64,000 nt of DNA from Mesorhizobium loti (GTDB taxonomy: Bacteria > Pseudomonadota > Alphaproteobacteria > Rhizobiales > Rhizobiaceae): contig NZ_LPWA01000100.1 in the NCBI RefSeq assembly GCF_001510895.1, forward strand, positions 59,368-123,367, given 5' to 3'. The position numbers were made by a program, and so were the translations under genes. The notes beneath the pieces were generated by a model, which was not told where the DNA came from, did no database searches, and worked only from the letters and a program-made list of their open reading frames with translations. Below are positions 38,186 to 47,592 of the stretch, in pieces (the first letter of the stretch is position 1; each line of letters opens with the position of its first letter).

Positions 38186-38821
38186 ATGACCAGAGGCATC
38201 GTGATTACCGGAACGGATACCGGCATCGGCAAGACGGTGTTTTCGGCGGGCCTCGCCGGCCTGCTCGACGGCTTCTACTGGAAGCCGGTGCAATCGGGCC
38301 TCGACGAGGAGACCGACAGCGAGGCTGTTGCCCGGCTTTCCGGCCTGCCGGCCGGGCGCGTCCTGCCGGAAGTTTACCGCCTGAAGACGCCGCTGTCGCC
38401 GCATCGATCGGCCGAAATCGACGGCGTGGCGATCGAGGCGGCAAAGCTCTCGCTTCCAGAGTTGCCGGGCCCGCTCATCATCGAAGGTGCCGGCGGACTA
38501 ATGGTGCCGCTCAATCGGCAGACAAGATTCATCGACATATTCCGGGAATGGCAACTGCCCGTCATCTTGTGCGCGCGCACCGCGCTCGGCACCATCAATC
38601 ACACACTGTTGTCGATCGAAGCCTTGCGGGCTCGCGCCATTCCGCTGATCGGGGTCGCCTTCATCGGCGATGAGATGGCGGACAGCCAGAGGACGATCGC
38701 GGAATTCGGCAATGTGCGGCAGCTCGGCAGGCTGCCGCACCTTGATCCGCTGACATCCGAAACCTTGAGAGAAGCGATGGTCGCCGGCTTCGATCTCTCG
38801 CCGATTGCACGGGGTCAATGA
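38186..38821 (+). CDS. bioD: dethiobiotin synthetase BioD
   Basis: The 211-residue protein starts [21 protein letters not shown], with the P-loop GTDTGIGKT, and contains YWKPVQSG and [10 protein letters not shown]. It closes the ureido ring of dethiobiotin with CO2 and ATP. The ATG at 38186 follows AAAGGTGAC, two bases after the bioF stop; an ATG 15 nt earlier is possible. Confidence 0.94.
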   Translation: MTRGIVITGTDTGIGKTVFSAGLAGLLDGFYWKPVQSGLDEETDSEAVARLSGLPAGRVLPEVYRLKTPLSPHRSAEIDGVAIEAAKLSLPELPGPLIIEGAGGLMVPLNRQTRFIDIFREWQLPVILCARTALGTINHTLLSIEALRARAIPLIGVAFIGDEMADSQRTIAEFGNVRQLGRLPHLDPLTSETLREAMVAGFDLSPIARGQ

Positions 38822-40085
38822 TGTCGCAATCCCGCGTCTGGCACCCTTTCACCCAGCACGGGCTCGAGCCGGCGATCCCCGCAATCGTCCGGACGGAAGG
38901 CGCCTATCTCCACAAGGCCGATGGCACGCGCATCCTCGACGCCATTTCTTCCTGGTGGGTCGTCACCCATGGCCACCGCCATCCCCGCATCGTGAAGGCC
39001 ATCGAGACAGCCGCGGCGAGCCTCGACCAGATCATCTTCGCCGGCTTCACGCACGAGCCGGCCGAGCGTCTCGCCAAGCGCTGGTGGACCTTGCACCGTC
39101 CGGGCTCGACTGGGTGTTTTATTCCGACAGCGGCTCGACCTCGGTCGAGGTCGCGCTGAAGATGGCGCTCGGCTATTTCCGCAACATCGGCGCGCCGCGC
39201 TCGCGCATCGTCGTCATGGAGCACAGCTACCATGGCGACACGATCGGCACGATGAGCGTCGGTGCCCGCGGCGTGTTCAACGCCGCCTACGAGCCGCTGC
39301 TGTTCGAGGTGGATACCATCCCCTTCCCCGCTCCCGGCCGCGAGCAGAAAACGCTCGATCGGTTCGAGGCCGTCTCGCGCAACAGGCGGGCAGCGGCGCT
39401 GATCGTCGAGCCGCTGGTGCTCGGCGCCGGTGGCATGCTGATGTACCCGGCGTCGGTGCTGACCGAATTGAAGAGGATCGCCGAGACCTCCGGCACGCTG
39501 CTCATCGCCGATGAGGTGATGACCGGCTGGGGGCGCACCGGAACCCTGTTCGCCTGCGAGCAGGCTTCGATCTCGCCCGACATCCTTTGCACCTCGAAGG
39601 GCCTGACCGGCGGCACCATCCCGCTCGCCGCGACGCTTTCGACCGATGCCATCTTCCAGGCCCATTATTCGCTCGACCGGAAGAAGACCTTCTTTCATTC
39701 GAGTTCCTACACCGCCAACCCGATTGCCTGCGCTGCGGCGCTCGCCAATGTCGAGATCTGGAACGACGAGCCCGTCGCCGAGCGGATCGCAGCCCTGGGC
39801 GCGCTGCAGGCCGCTGGCCTTCGGCGCTTTCACGACAATCCCTGCTTCAGCGACTGCCGGGTGACCGGCACGATCGCGGCGCTCGATTTGCGAACCAGCT
39901 CCCCCGGCTATCTGGCCGAGATCGGGCCGAAGCTGCGGGCGTTCTTCCTCGAGCGGGGACTGCTCATACGCCCGCTCGGCAACGTGCTTTACCTTCTCCC
40001 ACCCTATTGCGTCACCGGTGCCGAGCTCGATCGGCTTTATGACGCCATCGAGGAGGCCGGCGAACGCTTCGGCTCGAAACCATGA
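38818..40085 (+). pseudogene. bioA: adenosylmethionine-8-amino-7-oxononanoate aminotransferase BioA, frameshifted as read
   Basis: Frame one reads SRVWHPFTQHGLEPAIP, DAISSWWVVTHGHRHPRI to HEPAERLAK, then slips. One G is missing near 39078; restored, AKALVDLAPSGLDWVFYSDSG continues to HSYHGDTIGTMS, LIADEVMTGWGRTGTLFACE and CTSKGLTGGTIPLAATL (PLP lysine). The repaired product of about 422 residues transfers an amino group from SAM to KAPA. ATGA-type overlap with bioD and 4-nt overlap with bioZ. The first ATG of a pair is given; the second is at 38821. Confidence 0.9.
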
Positions 40086-40732
40086 GCAGGTCGTCGCGCA
40101 TCCTCGGGCTTGGCCACCATGTGCCTGGGCGCAAGGTTGCGAATGCCGAGATCGAGAACAGTCTCGGCCTCGAGCCGCGCTGGATCGAGCGGCGCACCGG
40201 GATCCGGTCGCGCTTCTGGGCAACGGACGACGATACCCTGTCTGGTCTTGCCGCTCAGGCTGGCGACATGGCGCTGGCGAATGCCGGTATCGACCGCGCC
40301 GACATCGGTCTTCTGTTGCTCGCCACGTCCACCCCGGATCACCTTCTGCCGCCGAGCGCGCCGCTGGTCGCGCATCGGCTTGGCCTCGGCCGCGCCGGCG
40401 CCATCGACCTGACCGGCGCCTGCGCCGGCTTCATCTATGCGTTTATGTTCGCCGACGGGTTCACGCGCCTGCATGGCAGGCCCGCGCTCGTCATTGCCGC
40501 CAATATCCTGAGCCGCCGCATCAACCCGGCCGAGCGCGCCAGCGCCGTGCTTTTTGCCGATGCCGCGGGCGCCGTGGTGATCGGCCCCTGCGAGGATGCC
40601 GATCACGGCATTCTCGGCGCTTCGGTGGACTCGGACGGTTCGCGGTACGGACTAATCCAGATTCCCGCGGGCGGCAGCAACAGGCCATTCCACGACGGTC
40701 TCGACATCGAGTCCTGGCACGGAGCGCGGTGA
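40082..40732 (+). pseudogene. bioZ: BioZ (FabH-like) 3' truncated
   Basis: The 216-residue ORF matches the first two thirds of BioZ, a KAS III-like enzyme that makes the pimelate-type precursor of biotin in rhizobia. It has the nucleophile in [13 protein letters not shown] (Cys near 120). Family identity stops abruptly after [14 protein letters not shown], followed by SWHGAR and a stop. The C-terminal catalytic His and Asn regions are missing, so the enzyme should be inactive. The break near 40714 looks like a deletion or rearrangement joint. Confidence 0.8.
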
Positions 40733-41142
40733 ACGGTCTCAGGTCAGTCACGTAGATGTTCTCCCTCAGAGTCGACGAAACAGGCAAGGAAGCGCTTTCG
40801 CCTTCGACGGGGGGTTCGCGGCCACAATGTAAGAAAGGTGCCTCGGTGCAACGCTTACGCCACAATCACCTCGCCCAGTCTTTCATCGCCATTCTCGAGA
40901 AAACCGAGTCCGATCGTCGATCCGACATGCAGGCTGTAGCAGGTCGACGTGATCCAGACCTTGATCGGTATTGAGTTTCTGCGGCGCTCCCTGGGGCAAA
41001 CAGATGCGAGCCGCTGAGGAGCACGATGCGCCCTCACACTCCCTCGCTTTCAGAATCGTCATGTGAGGCTGGGATCAAAGGTGTCGGGGATGCGGTTGCG
41101 GCCTTCGCGCCACATAGCGCGCGTCGCAAACTTCAACTGTTA
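40733..41142 (-). pseudogene. debris with a GcvT-like C-terminal fragment
   Basis: Minus-strand 40855-41010 reads WITSTCYSLHVGSTIGLGFLEN then GDERLGEVIVA. This resembles the C-terminal beta-barrel of aminomethyltransferase/dimethylglycine-oxidase proteins (VTSGGYSP.LG.SIALG). About 40 codons remain next to the truncated bioZ; nothing else is recognised here. Confidence 0.4.
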
Positions 41143-42504
41143 TCAGCCAAGTCGTGGGGTATAGGTCGCGGCGCCATAATTGTCTCCAAGCGCACTCTCA
41201 AGCAAGCAGGCTATCGCAAGAAGCTCTGCGTCGGAATCGCGAGCACCGACAAGCTGCACAGACACCGGGAGGCGCGAGTTATCCTGGTGCATGGGTATTA
41301 CTAACGCTGGCACACCGACGAGATTGAAAAACGAGGTGAACAGGGTCAGCGCGTTGCCCACTGGTAAGCTTTGGCCGCCCACATCGACGTTCACCGTTCC
41401 CACCTTCGGTGCGGTAACCGGACAAGCTGGTGTCAAGAGGACATCCACTGCCTTCATTGTCTCGGCAAATGCCCGATCGTAAATTTCCAGCATTCGTTTG
41501 CAGTGGATGTAGCTTTCAGCAGACAAGAACTGTCCAAGAGCCATGCCACTGAGCATATCAATTCCGAAGCACGAGCGCGCTCGCGCCAGATTTGGGCCAT
41601 GATAGGACAGGGTTTCGGCCAACTGTATTGTGAGCGATACGGTACGAGCTTCGCCCTGGTCAGGAAGTTCGATCTCAGTGAAAGTGGCACCCATCATCTC
41701 CAGTGCGGACTTCGCTGCCAGAAATCCCTCGTAAACTGGCGATTCACTTTTCTCAGCCCAATTCTTGACAATCCCGACCCTCAAGGTTTGCGGCCGGCCC
41801 GCGGACGAGAGATTCATTGTGTGACGCGTTACAAGTTCCAGGTCATCGACGCTGTTGGCCAAAACGCCGGCGTGATCGAGAGACCAGCAATACGGTATCA
41901 CACCTTCAAGACTCATCCGATCGAAGCTGGGCTTGAATGCGGCCACTCCGCACAGCGCGGCTGGCACACGCACCGATCCGCCGGTATCCGTTCCGAGCGC
42001 AAAAGGAACAATCCCTGATGCAACCGCCGCCGCCGATCCCCCACTGGAGCCGCCTGCCAGGCGCGTGGGATCAAATGGATTAACCGTCGTCCCGCTCCAG
42101 CCGTTCTCGCCAGTAGCACCATAAGCAAATTCATGCTGATTTGTCTTGCCCATCAGGATTGCGCCCGCCTCCTCAAGGCGCCGGATCACAAATGCTGACC
42201 TGTCGGGGACATTGTCTTTCAAGACTTGGCTTCCGCCAGTGGTCAATACTCCGCGGGTTTCGAACATATCTTTCGCGGCGTACGGAATTCCGTCGAGTGG
42301 CCCACGACTTTTGCCGTATTTCCTTCGATCATCCGCCATCGCAGCCTGTGCGAGCGCCAGATCACTAATAATGGTGATGAAACTGAAGTGTAGCGGATTG
42401 AGCCTCTCAGCGGCTGACAGGCTGTCTTGCACAACGTCGACAGCGGTACGGCTGCCATTACGAAGGTCCGCTGCAATTCTTTTTATCGAATTGCGCTCGG
42501 TCAT
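41143..42504 (-). CDS. amidase-signature family hydrolase
   Basis: The 453-residue protein contains the amidase signature AGGSSGGSAAAVASG with the cis-serine, the nucleophile region GTDTGGSVRVPAALCG and the lysine in PYAAKDMFETRG, completing the Ser-cisSer-Lys triad. The family includes GatA-like amidases, AtzF and aryl-acylamidases; the substrate cannot be read from sequence. It overlaps the 68-residue ORF upstream by 4 nt and is last in the leftward catabolic cluster, pointing to hydrolysis of an amide formed or imported by the cluster. Confidence 0.85.
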   Translation of the reverse strand: MTERNSIKRIAADLRNGSRTAVDVVQDSLSAAERLNPLHFSFITIISDLALAQAAMADDRRKYGKSRGPLDGIPYAAKDMFETRGVLTTGGSQVLKDNVPDRSAFVIRRLEEAGAILMGKTNQHEFAYGATGENGWSGTTVNPFDPTRLAGGSSGGSAAAVASGIVPFALGTDTGGSVRVPAALCGVAAFKPSFDRMSLEGVIPYCWSLDHAGVLANSVDDLELVTRHTMNLSSAGRPQTLRVGIVKNWAEKSESPVYEGFLAAKSALEMMGATFTEIELPDQGEARTVSLTIQLAETLSYHGPNLARARSCFGIDMLSGMALGQFLSAESYIHCKRMLEIYDRAFAETMKAVDVLLTPACPVTAPKVGTVNVDVGGQSLPVGNALTLFTSFFNLVGVPALVIPMHQDNSRLPVSVQLVGARDSDAELLAIACLLESALGDNYGAATYTPRLG

Positions 42505-42707
42505 TTGGAAGATCCCGAGTGATCGTTGGGACCCACATGGCCCAAGTTTTTGCCAAGGATGGTTTGCAGGTCGGTGAGGACCTTTTCAAAGCTCGAGACG
42601 ACGCCGTACGTCGGTGTGACGAGCTGTTCCAAATCCTCATCATCCCAGCGGCCGCCAAAAAACTCGTCGTTCATTGCCTTCAAGGTGGCAAAGGTAGGCT
42701 TGCTCAT
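42501..42707 (-). CDS. small protein linked to the amidase
   Basis: 68 residues, MSKPTFATLKAMNDEFFGGRW then DDEDLEQLVTPTYGVVSSFEK. No domain is recognised. It is sandwiched between the M24-like gene and the amidase with a 4-nt overlap, and its size recalls the GatC/AtzG-type partners that stabilise some amidases; this link is inference only. Confidence 0.55.
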   Translation of the reverse strand: MSKPTFATLKAMNDEFFGGRWDDEDLEQLVTPTYGVVSSFEKVLTDLQTILGKNLGHVGPNDHSGSSK

Positions 42708-42717
42708 CCTAAACCCA

Positions 42718-43863
42718 TCAAATGATCATAAGCTGCCGGGGATAGTTGGTGAGATACTCGAAACCTTTGTCGGTGACGACAATCGAATCACCAATTCGTC
42801 CACCGAAGCTTCCTTCTATGGTGATGCCGCCGTCAACCGCGAAGGTCATCCCAGACGCAAGGAGGCGCTTCTCGCCACGCTTCAACTCTGGCGCCTCAAG
42901 GAAGGATTGTCCAACTGACCGGCCCGTTCGATACCCTGCCGAGAACCCGGCATTCGTATAAACCTCTTCCGCAGCAGCATTCACTTCCTCGCACGCAATT
43001 CCCGGCTTGATTGTCGCCAAAGCTGCCTGCTGGGCAGCTACAGCGGTCTCGTAAACCCGCGCCTGTTCATCGGTCACTTCCCCAATGAAGAATTCTCTAT
43101 CGAAGCCGAGTTTGTAGTTGCGGAAGTTCGCAATCCCACAGAAGCAGAGGTAGACTGGGTCTCCCCTGCGCATGCGACGCACAGCCGAGCGACGGTGAAC
43201 CAGGCAGGTATCAGAACCCGACTGAAGAACTTGGAGATTGTAAATCGTGGGGGAAACAAACCGGTCGGCTTTGTCGTCGAGGAATGACGCCGCCTTTCGT
43301 GTTCCAGCGTTGATGACAGCAAGCGCCACCTCGTATTCGGCAACGTTCTCGGCGATGACCTCCCGTGCCGCGCTGACCATTGCGACAGCAACCTGGCCGG
43401 CTTGACGCATGATTTCGATCTCATCTGCGGATTTGATCATTCTGATTTCAGAGAGAAGGGGCCCAACATCCCCCACTTCCACGCCGTTGAGCATAGGCAG
43501 CAAATCATTGGCAACCAGTGCCGGAATAGAACGGCGCTCAAGCGCGACGCGATTTGATTTGCCTTCAACCGCTGACTTGAGGACCGCTCGCCATTCACCG
43601 TCGATTCCATCGCTCCACGGACGAATGTCGCTGACCCAACTCATCCGGGCGCACATCTCAGATTCCATCAAGGGCGTGATGATAGTAGGATTGCCTTCAA
43701 GCGGAACAACCATCAAGGTCGGTCGACCAAAGTCGATGCCGAGATAGTTCGAATACTCCGCTAGATAGGCGATCGAGTCAGGATCGGTTAGTATCGCTGT
43801 GTGGAACCCAGCGACTTCAAGAGCCATTTTCAGTTTCGCCGTTCTCTGCTTGCCCAGTCTCAT
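42718..43863 (-). CDS. M24 (creatinase/aminopeptidase P-like) family hydrolase, atypical
   Basis: The 381-residue protein has the N-terminal creatinase domain (DPDSIAYLAEYSNYLG, GRPTLMVVPLEGNP) and the pita-bread C-terminal domain (IRMIKSADEIEIMRQAGQVA). The usual metal ligands are not in place: the GH.iG histidine region reads GYRTGRSVGQSF and the final P..Y..G.GG.R.ED region reads IEGSFGGRIGDSI. Metal-independent members such as creatinase, or ectoine hydrolase-like enzymes, are the nearest ideas. The gene sits 10 nt upstream of the 68-residue ORF. Confidence 0.75.
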   Translation of the reverse strand: MRLGKQRTAKLKMALEVAGFHTAILTDPDSIAYLAEYSNYLGIDFGRPTLMVVPLEGNPTIITPLMESEMCARMSWVSDIRPWSDGIDGEWRAVLKSAVEGKSNRVALERRSIPALVANDLLPMLNGVEVGDVGPLLSEIRMIKSADEIEIMRQAGQVAVAMVSAAREVIAENVAEYEVALAVINAGTRKAASFLDDKADRFVSPTIYNLQVLQSGSDTCLVHRRSAVRRMRRGDPVYLCFCGIANFRNYKLGFDREFFIGEVTDEQARVYETAVAAQQAALATIKPGIACEEVNAAAEEVYTNAGFSAGYRTGRSVGQSFLEAPELKRGEKRLLASGMTFAVDGGITIEGSFGGRIGDSIVVTDKGFEYLTNYPRQLMII

Positions 43864-43963
43864 GAAGCTTTTCTCCTGATGACTCTGTCTAGTTTAGATT
43901 TGTTTCGGCATCTGATCAGGCTGCAATCACCTCGCACGACAGTGCAGGAGACCATACGCTACT

Positions 43964-45157
43964 TCAGATACTCGCAGCCCCGAGCGCGTAATCCACAATT
44001 ATTTGTTCAATGATCTTCTGATCGTACCCTAGCTCTATTAGAACATCCCTTGTGTGTTGACCCGGCCGCGCTGGTGGCGTCCTGATCGAAGCGGGGGTTT
44101 CGGAGAAGCGTGGAGCGGGTGCGACTTGACGAACACCGAAACGGTCCACGACAAGTTCTCTGGCGCGAACCTGCGGCTCTTTGACAACATCAGTCACATC
44201 CAAAACTGGCGTGACGCAAGCGTCCTTGCCTTCGAAGAGATCGAGCCAGTAGTGCCGTGGCTTCTCAGCGAACGTCTTCCCCAGCACGTCGGCCAAAAAG
44301 GCGTTGCTTTCATTGCTCTCCAATCGGTCCAACAGATGACTCAAATTGAGTTCGCGAAGAAGCACCTCGCAAAATCGTCTCTCAAGTGCTGCGACAGCAA
44401 GATACTGGCCATCCGAACAGCGATAGCATCGATAATTCGGCAGGCCGCCACCGAGGGTAGATCGCCAGTCTTTCACCCGCCCAATGCCGTTCAGTGGAGC
44501 AGACAAGAGATCAGCAAGTGTAAGAAGGGTGCCGTCAAGCATACCGACGTCGATCTCTTGGCCCTGGCCAGTCGTTGTGCGCGCCGCCAGCGCGGCAAGA
44601 ATACCGACAACGGCCAAGTAACCACCCCCTGCATAATCCGCCAAAATGTTCTGTGGCGATAAGGGCTCTCCTTTTCCGTCACGTATGAGTTCGAGAGCGC
44701 CGGACAGGGCGACATAGTTGAGATCGTGGCCCGCGCTTTGCGCGCGCGGTCCGTCGCTTCCATAGCCGCTGATGCAGCAAGTGATGAGCCGCGGGTTGTC
44801 GACTTTCAAGGAGTCGTGATCGAGGCCAAACTTGGCAAGCTTGCCTGGTCGCATTTCCACGACCATGACATCAGACTGGAGCGCAAGCCTTCGGCAAATC
44901 TCACGACCGTTTTCAGTTTTGAGATCCAGCACTATGGAACGCTTGTTGCGCATCAATGTATCATTGGGACTAAACCGAACGCCAAAAAGCGGGTCGTCCA
45001 GCACCTGCTGGAAATAGCTTGGACCGGACGACACGGACGGGTGGGCAACGTGAATTACTTCCGCGCCAAGATCGCCAAGAATCATTGTTGCAAACGGGCC
45101 TGGCGCATGCTGCGAAAGATCTAAGACTTTCAATCCGTTCAGTGGAGGTGATGACAT
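43964..45157 (-). CDS. CaiB/BaiF family (type III) CoA-transferase
   Basis: The 397-residue protein reads LKVLDLSQHAPGPFATMILGDLGAEVI, NKRSIVLDLKTENGR and GHDLNYVALSGAL, where the aspartate is the catalytic residue of family III CoA-transferases. DVGMLDGTL and YLAVAALERRF follow the family pattern. It transfers CoA between a donor thioester and a carboxylic acid, so it probably activates the cluster substrate or a pathway acid. Start at 45157; an unrelated hydratase tail precedes it. Confidence 0.9.
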   Translation of the reverse strand: MSSPPLNGLKVLDLSQHAPGPFATMILGDLGAEVIHVAHPSVSSGPSYFQQVLDDPLFGVRFSPNDTLMRNKRSIVLDLKTENGREICRRLALQSDVMVVEMRPGKLAKFGLDHDSLKVDNPRLITCCISGYGSDGPRAQSAGHDLNYVALSGALELIRDGKGEPLSPQNILADYAGGGYLAVVGILAALAARTTTGQGQEIDVGMLDGTLLTLADLLSAPLNGIGRVKDWRSTLGGGLPNYRCYRCSDGQYLAVAALERRFCEVLLRELNLSHLLDRLESNESNAFLADVLGKTFAEKPRHYWLDLFEGKDACVTPVLDVTDVVKEPQVRARELVVDRFGVRQVAPAPRFSETPASIRTPPARPGQHTRDVLIELGYDQKIIEQIIVDYALGAASI

Positions 45158-45210
45158 TTACCGCCCTTTCCACACCGGATCGCGTTTCTCCAGAACATGG
45201 CCATTCTTGT
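45158..45210 (-). pseudogene. enoyl-CoA hydratase C-terminal tail (fragment)
   Basis: Just before the CaiB start the minus strand encodes NGHVLEKRDPVWKGR and TAA, nearly identical in form to the common enoyl-CoA hydratase ending AFLEKRKPVFKGR. The rest of the gene is absent, so a deletion removed it from this operon. Confidence 0.5.
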
Positions 45211-45250
45211 TTTTCCTGATGGGATTGTTGACCACGGTTCCGCCTATTGC

Positions 45251-46372
45251 CTACAGGGCCCAAAGCCGCGAAGTGTCGCCAATTGAGAGGAGGTCTTCCA
45301 CATATCTTCGTTCATGTAACGAGGCGCCGCCGCAGCTCTGGGATATGGCTACTAGACGCGCGAAGGCACAGCCAATAGGAACCTCGTCCATGGTTCCGAT
45401 TGCTCCGTGAAGTTGAATAGCCTCTTTCCCAACTCGTCTGCCCTGTCGTGCTGCGTAGGAGAATGCGGCTCGGACAGCTTGTAAGCTCTCGGCAGAGGCT
45501 CCCAAACGATTGAACGTATCGACGGCCTGAAAAACGAGCGATTCCGTCAATTGCGTGAGCGCGTACATTTCGACTAACTTGTGACGAACCACCTGAAATG
45601 CGGAAAGAGGCTGGCCGAACTGTTCTCGTGTCGCGGTGTATTCTCGCGTCGCGCTGACTAGGAACTCCATCAGACCTACGGCTTCAGCGGAATAGGCAAG
45701 GCACGCAGATAGCTCAAGTTGGTCGATGATATCTTTACCTGCGTCTCCGAGGGCCAGACAAGCGTCGCCGCCGACATCGAGCCGATCAAAAGTAATACCG
45801 ACTGCGCCCATTCCATCTAGCGTGGGATAGGCATTCAGTTTTGCCAGGGGCGCTTCACTAGAAACCGCAAAGAGGGCAGGAACATTCCCGGTTTCATCGT
45901 ATGCCTTCACAATGAACACAGCCGTACCAACGGCACAGGTTACAAATGCTTTGGTCCCACACAGAATGTAGCCGCCCTCTCTCTTTTGGAACCTCAGTGG
46001 CTCAGCCTGATCGTCTTGCAGAGCAAAGGCGATCTTGACCTCTCCCGCTGCAATTTGCTGCAACATCCGCAAGTCCCTCGCGAAGGCTATCGAACCAAGT
46101 ATTGCAGTCTCGGTGAATGGCACTCTAGCGTGACCCCTCCCCAACTCTCGAGCGAGAAGGCAGCCATCAATCATAGATCCGCCGACCCCGCCCGCGCCTT
46201 CCGGGACCATTATCGACAACCAGCCCATTGCCGAGACATCGGCCCATACCTGGTCTGCCCTGGCAGGGTGCACTCGCTTGTCGGACATTTTTGCAAAATA
46301 GGCGCGTGCAGTATCTCGGAGCAGGGACTGCTCCTCGGTCAATGTGAAATCCACTTCAACTCCTCCGACCAA
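45251..46372 (-). CDS. acyl-CoA dehydrogenase (1)
   Basis: The 373-residue flavoprotein begins VDFTLTEEQSLLRDTARAYF and contains AYSAEAVGLMEFLVSATREYT, REQFGQPLSAFQVVRHKLVEM and QLHGAIGTMDE, the usual acyl-CoA dehydrogenase motifs (FAD and ETF contacts, C-terminal helical domain). It is shorter and more diverged than its neighbour, as often seen in heteromeric acyl-CoA dehydrogenase pairs for bulky substrates (steroid- or side-chain-type). It overlaps the second dehydrogenase gene by 17 nt. Confidence 0.88.
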   Translation of the reverse strand: MVGGVEVDFTLTEEQSLLRDTARAYFAKMSDKRVHPARADQVWADVSAMGWLSIMVPEGAGGVGGSMIDGCLLARELGRGHARVPFTETAILGSIAFARDLRMLQQIAAGEVKIAFALQDDQAEPLRFQKREGGYILCGTKAFVTCAVGTAVFIVKAYDETGNVPALFAVSSEAPLAKLNAYPTLDGMGAVGITFDRLDVGGDACLALGDAGKDIIDQLELSACLAYSAEAVGLMEFLVSATREYTATREQFGQPLSAFQVVRHKLVEMYALTQLTESLVFQAVDTFNRLGASAESLQAVRAAFSYAARQGRRVGKEAIQLHGAIGTMDEVPIGCAFARLVAISQSCGGASLHERRYVEDLLSIGDTSRLWAL

Positions 46373-47558
46373 GGATAGTTCGGGCGATTAGTTCCTTTTG
46401 GATCTCCGACGACCCCGCGTAGATCGTTGTGGTGCGGTATCGATGGAAAGCCCTGCCTGCAAATCCACCCTCAACAGGGCGTGTCGCGTCGGGCTTTGAG
46501 TGTGCGGCGGGCAGCCCCGCCTGGGCCTGTTCGCCATAGGCATCCATGAGCAGTTCGAGCAGGTCTTGCTGGAGTTCTGTGCCCAGCCACTTCAGTAACG
46601 ATGGTTCAGTGCCAGTTAGCACGTGCTGTGGCGTTCCAAGCACGTAACGACATTCCGCGGCGGCAAGCGCTCGTAGGTCAATCTCGAGGCGCGCTAAGCG
46701 AACCTTGAGTTCTCGCACGTGTTCTACGCCGTATTCCTGTTTCTCTAGAGCTACAATGCGAGCTCGAATATGTCTAAGCGTGGCGATTGAACGAGGGACC
46801 TCAGCAGTATCGAAGCGTTCCACTCCCAAAAGGAATTTCGCCACCGCCCAGCCATTATCCTCTTCTCCAATCAAATTGGAGTTGGGCACTTTAACCTGGT
46901 CAAAGAATATCTCATTGCATTCGTGAGTACCCTCATAATTCGGTAGAGGTCGCACTGTAATGCCAGGAGACTTCATGTCGACGACGAGCGCCGTGATGCC
47001 TTCTTGCTTTCTCCCGGCCGAGTTGGTGCGGAAGAGTCCGAAAGTGAAGTCGGCATGATGGGCCTCGCTGATCCAAACCTTGGAACCGGTGATCTCGTAT
47101 CCGTCACCTGTCTTGTTTGCTGCGCAGCTCAATCCGGCAAGATCAGAGCCGGCGTTTGGTTCTGAGAACGCTTGGCACCAGAATGCTCGGCCCGCAATGA
47201 TGTCTGGCAGATACCTCGTTATTTGCTCGGCTGTACCGAAACGAATAAGCGTGGGCGCGACCATTTTGAGGCCATACAAAGGAGGTCTCGGTGCGTCCGC
47301 GCGGCCCAGTTCGCGTGAGAAGACGAAGTATTCCTCGTCAGTCCAATCAGGCCCGCCATATTCTACCGGAATGCCTACGCCGCCCCAACCAAAGGAGTTA
47401 AGTAGCGACTGCCACGTAGCCTGATCGGTTCGAGAAATATCGACTCTCTGATCCGCAACCTGCGTGCGAATATCCTGGGGGAGCGCGCTGGCAATGGTTT
47501 GCGCCACCCGTGTTCTGAACGCCTCGGTGCGTTCGTCAAGAACGAAAGCAAGGACCAT
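46356..47558 (-). CDS. acyl-CoA dehydrogenase (2)
   Basis: The 400-residue protein has WCQAFSEPNAGSDLAGLSC, YEITGSKVWISEAHHAD and TIYAGSSEIQKELIARTILG, which are the FAD/substrate and C-terminal motifs of acyl-CoA dehydrogenases. With the adjacent 373-residue partner it probably forms an alpha2beta2 enzyme introducing a double bond alpha-beta to the CoA thioester. The start at 47558 has an AGGA-like site upstream. Confidence 0.9.
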   Translation of the reverse strand: MVLAFVLDERTEAFRTRVAQTIASALPQDIRTQVADQRVDISRTDQATWQSLLNSFGWGGVGIPVEYGGPDWTDEEYFVFSRELGRADAPRPPLYGLKMVAPTLIRFGTAEQITRYLPDIIAGRAFWCQAFSEPNAGSDLAGLSCAANKTGDGYEITGSKVWISEAHHADFTFGLFRTNSAGRKQEGITALVVDMKSPGITVRPLPNYEGTHECNEIFFDQVKVPNSNLIGEEDNGWAVAKFLLGVERFDTAEVPRSIATLRHIRARIVALEKQEYGVEHVRELKVRLARLEIDLRALAAAECRYVLGTPQHVLTGTEPSLLKWLGTELQQDLLELLMDAYGEQAQAGLPAAHSKPDATRPVEGGFAGRAFHRYRTTTIYAGSSEIQKELIARTILGRRS

Positions 47559-47592
47559 CCTTAGTTCCTCTATTTGTTCTCATTTTCAATTC

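Noticed and set aside
38904..40223. 439-codon minus-strand frame across bioA
   Set aside because: Antisense shadow; bioA motifs are clear on the plus strand.
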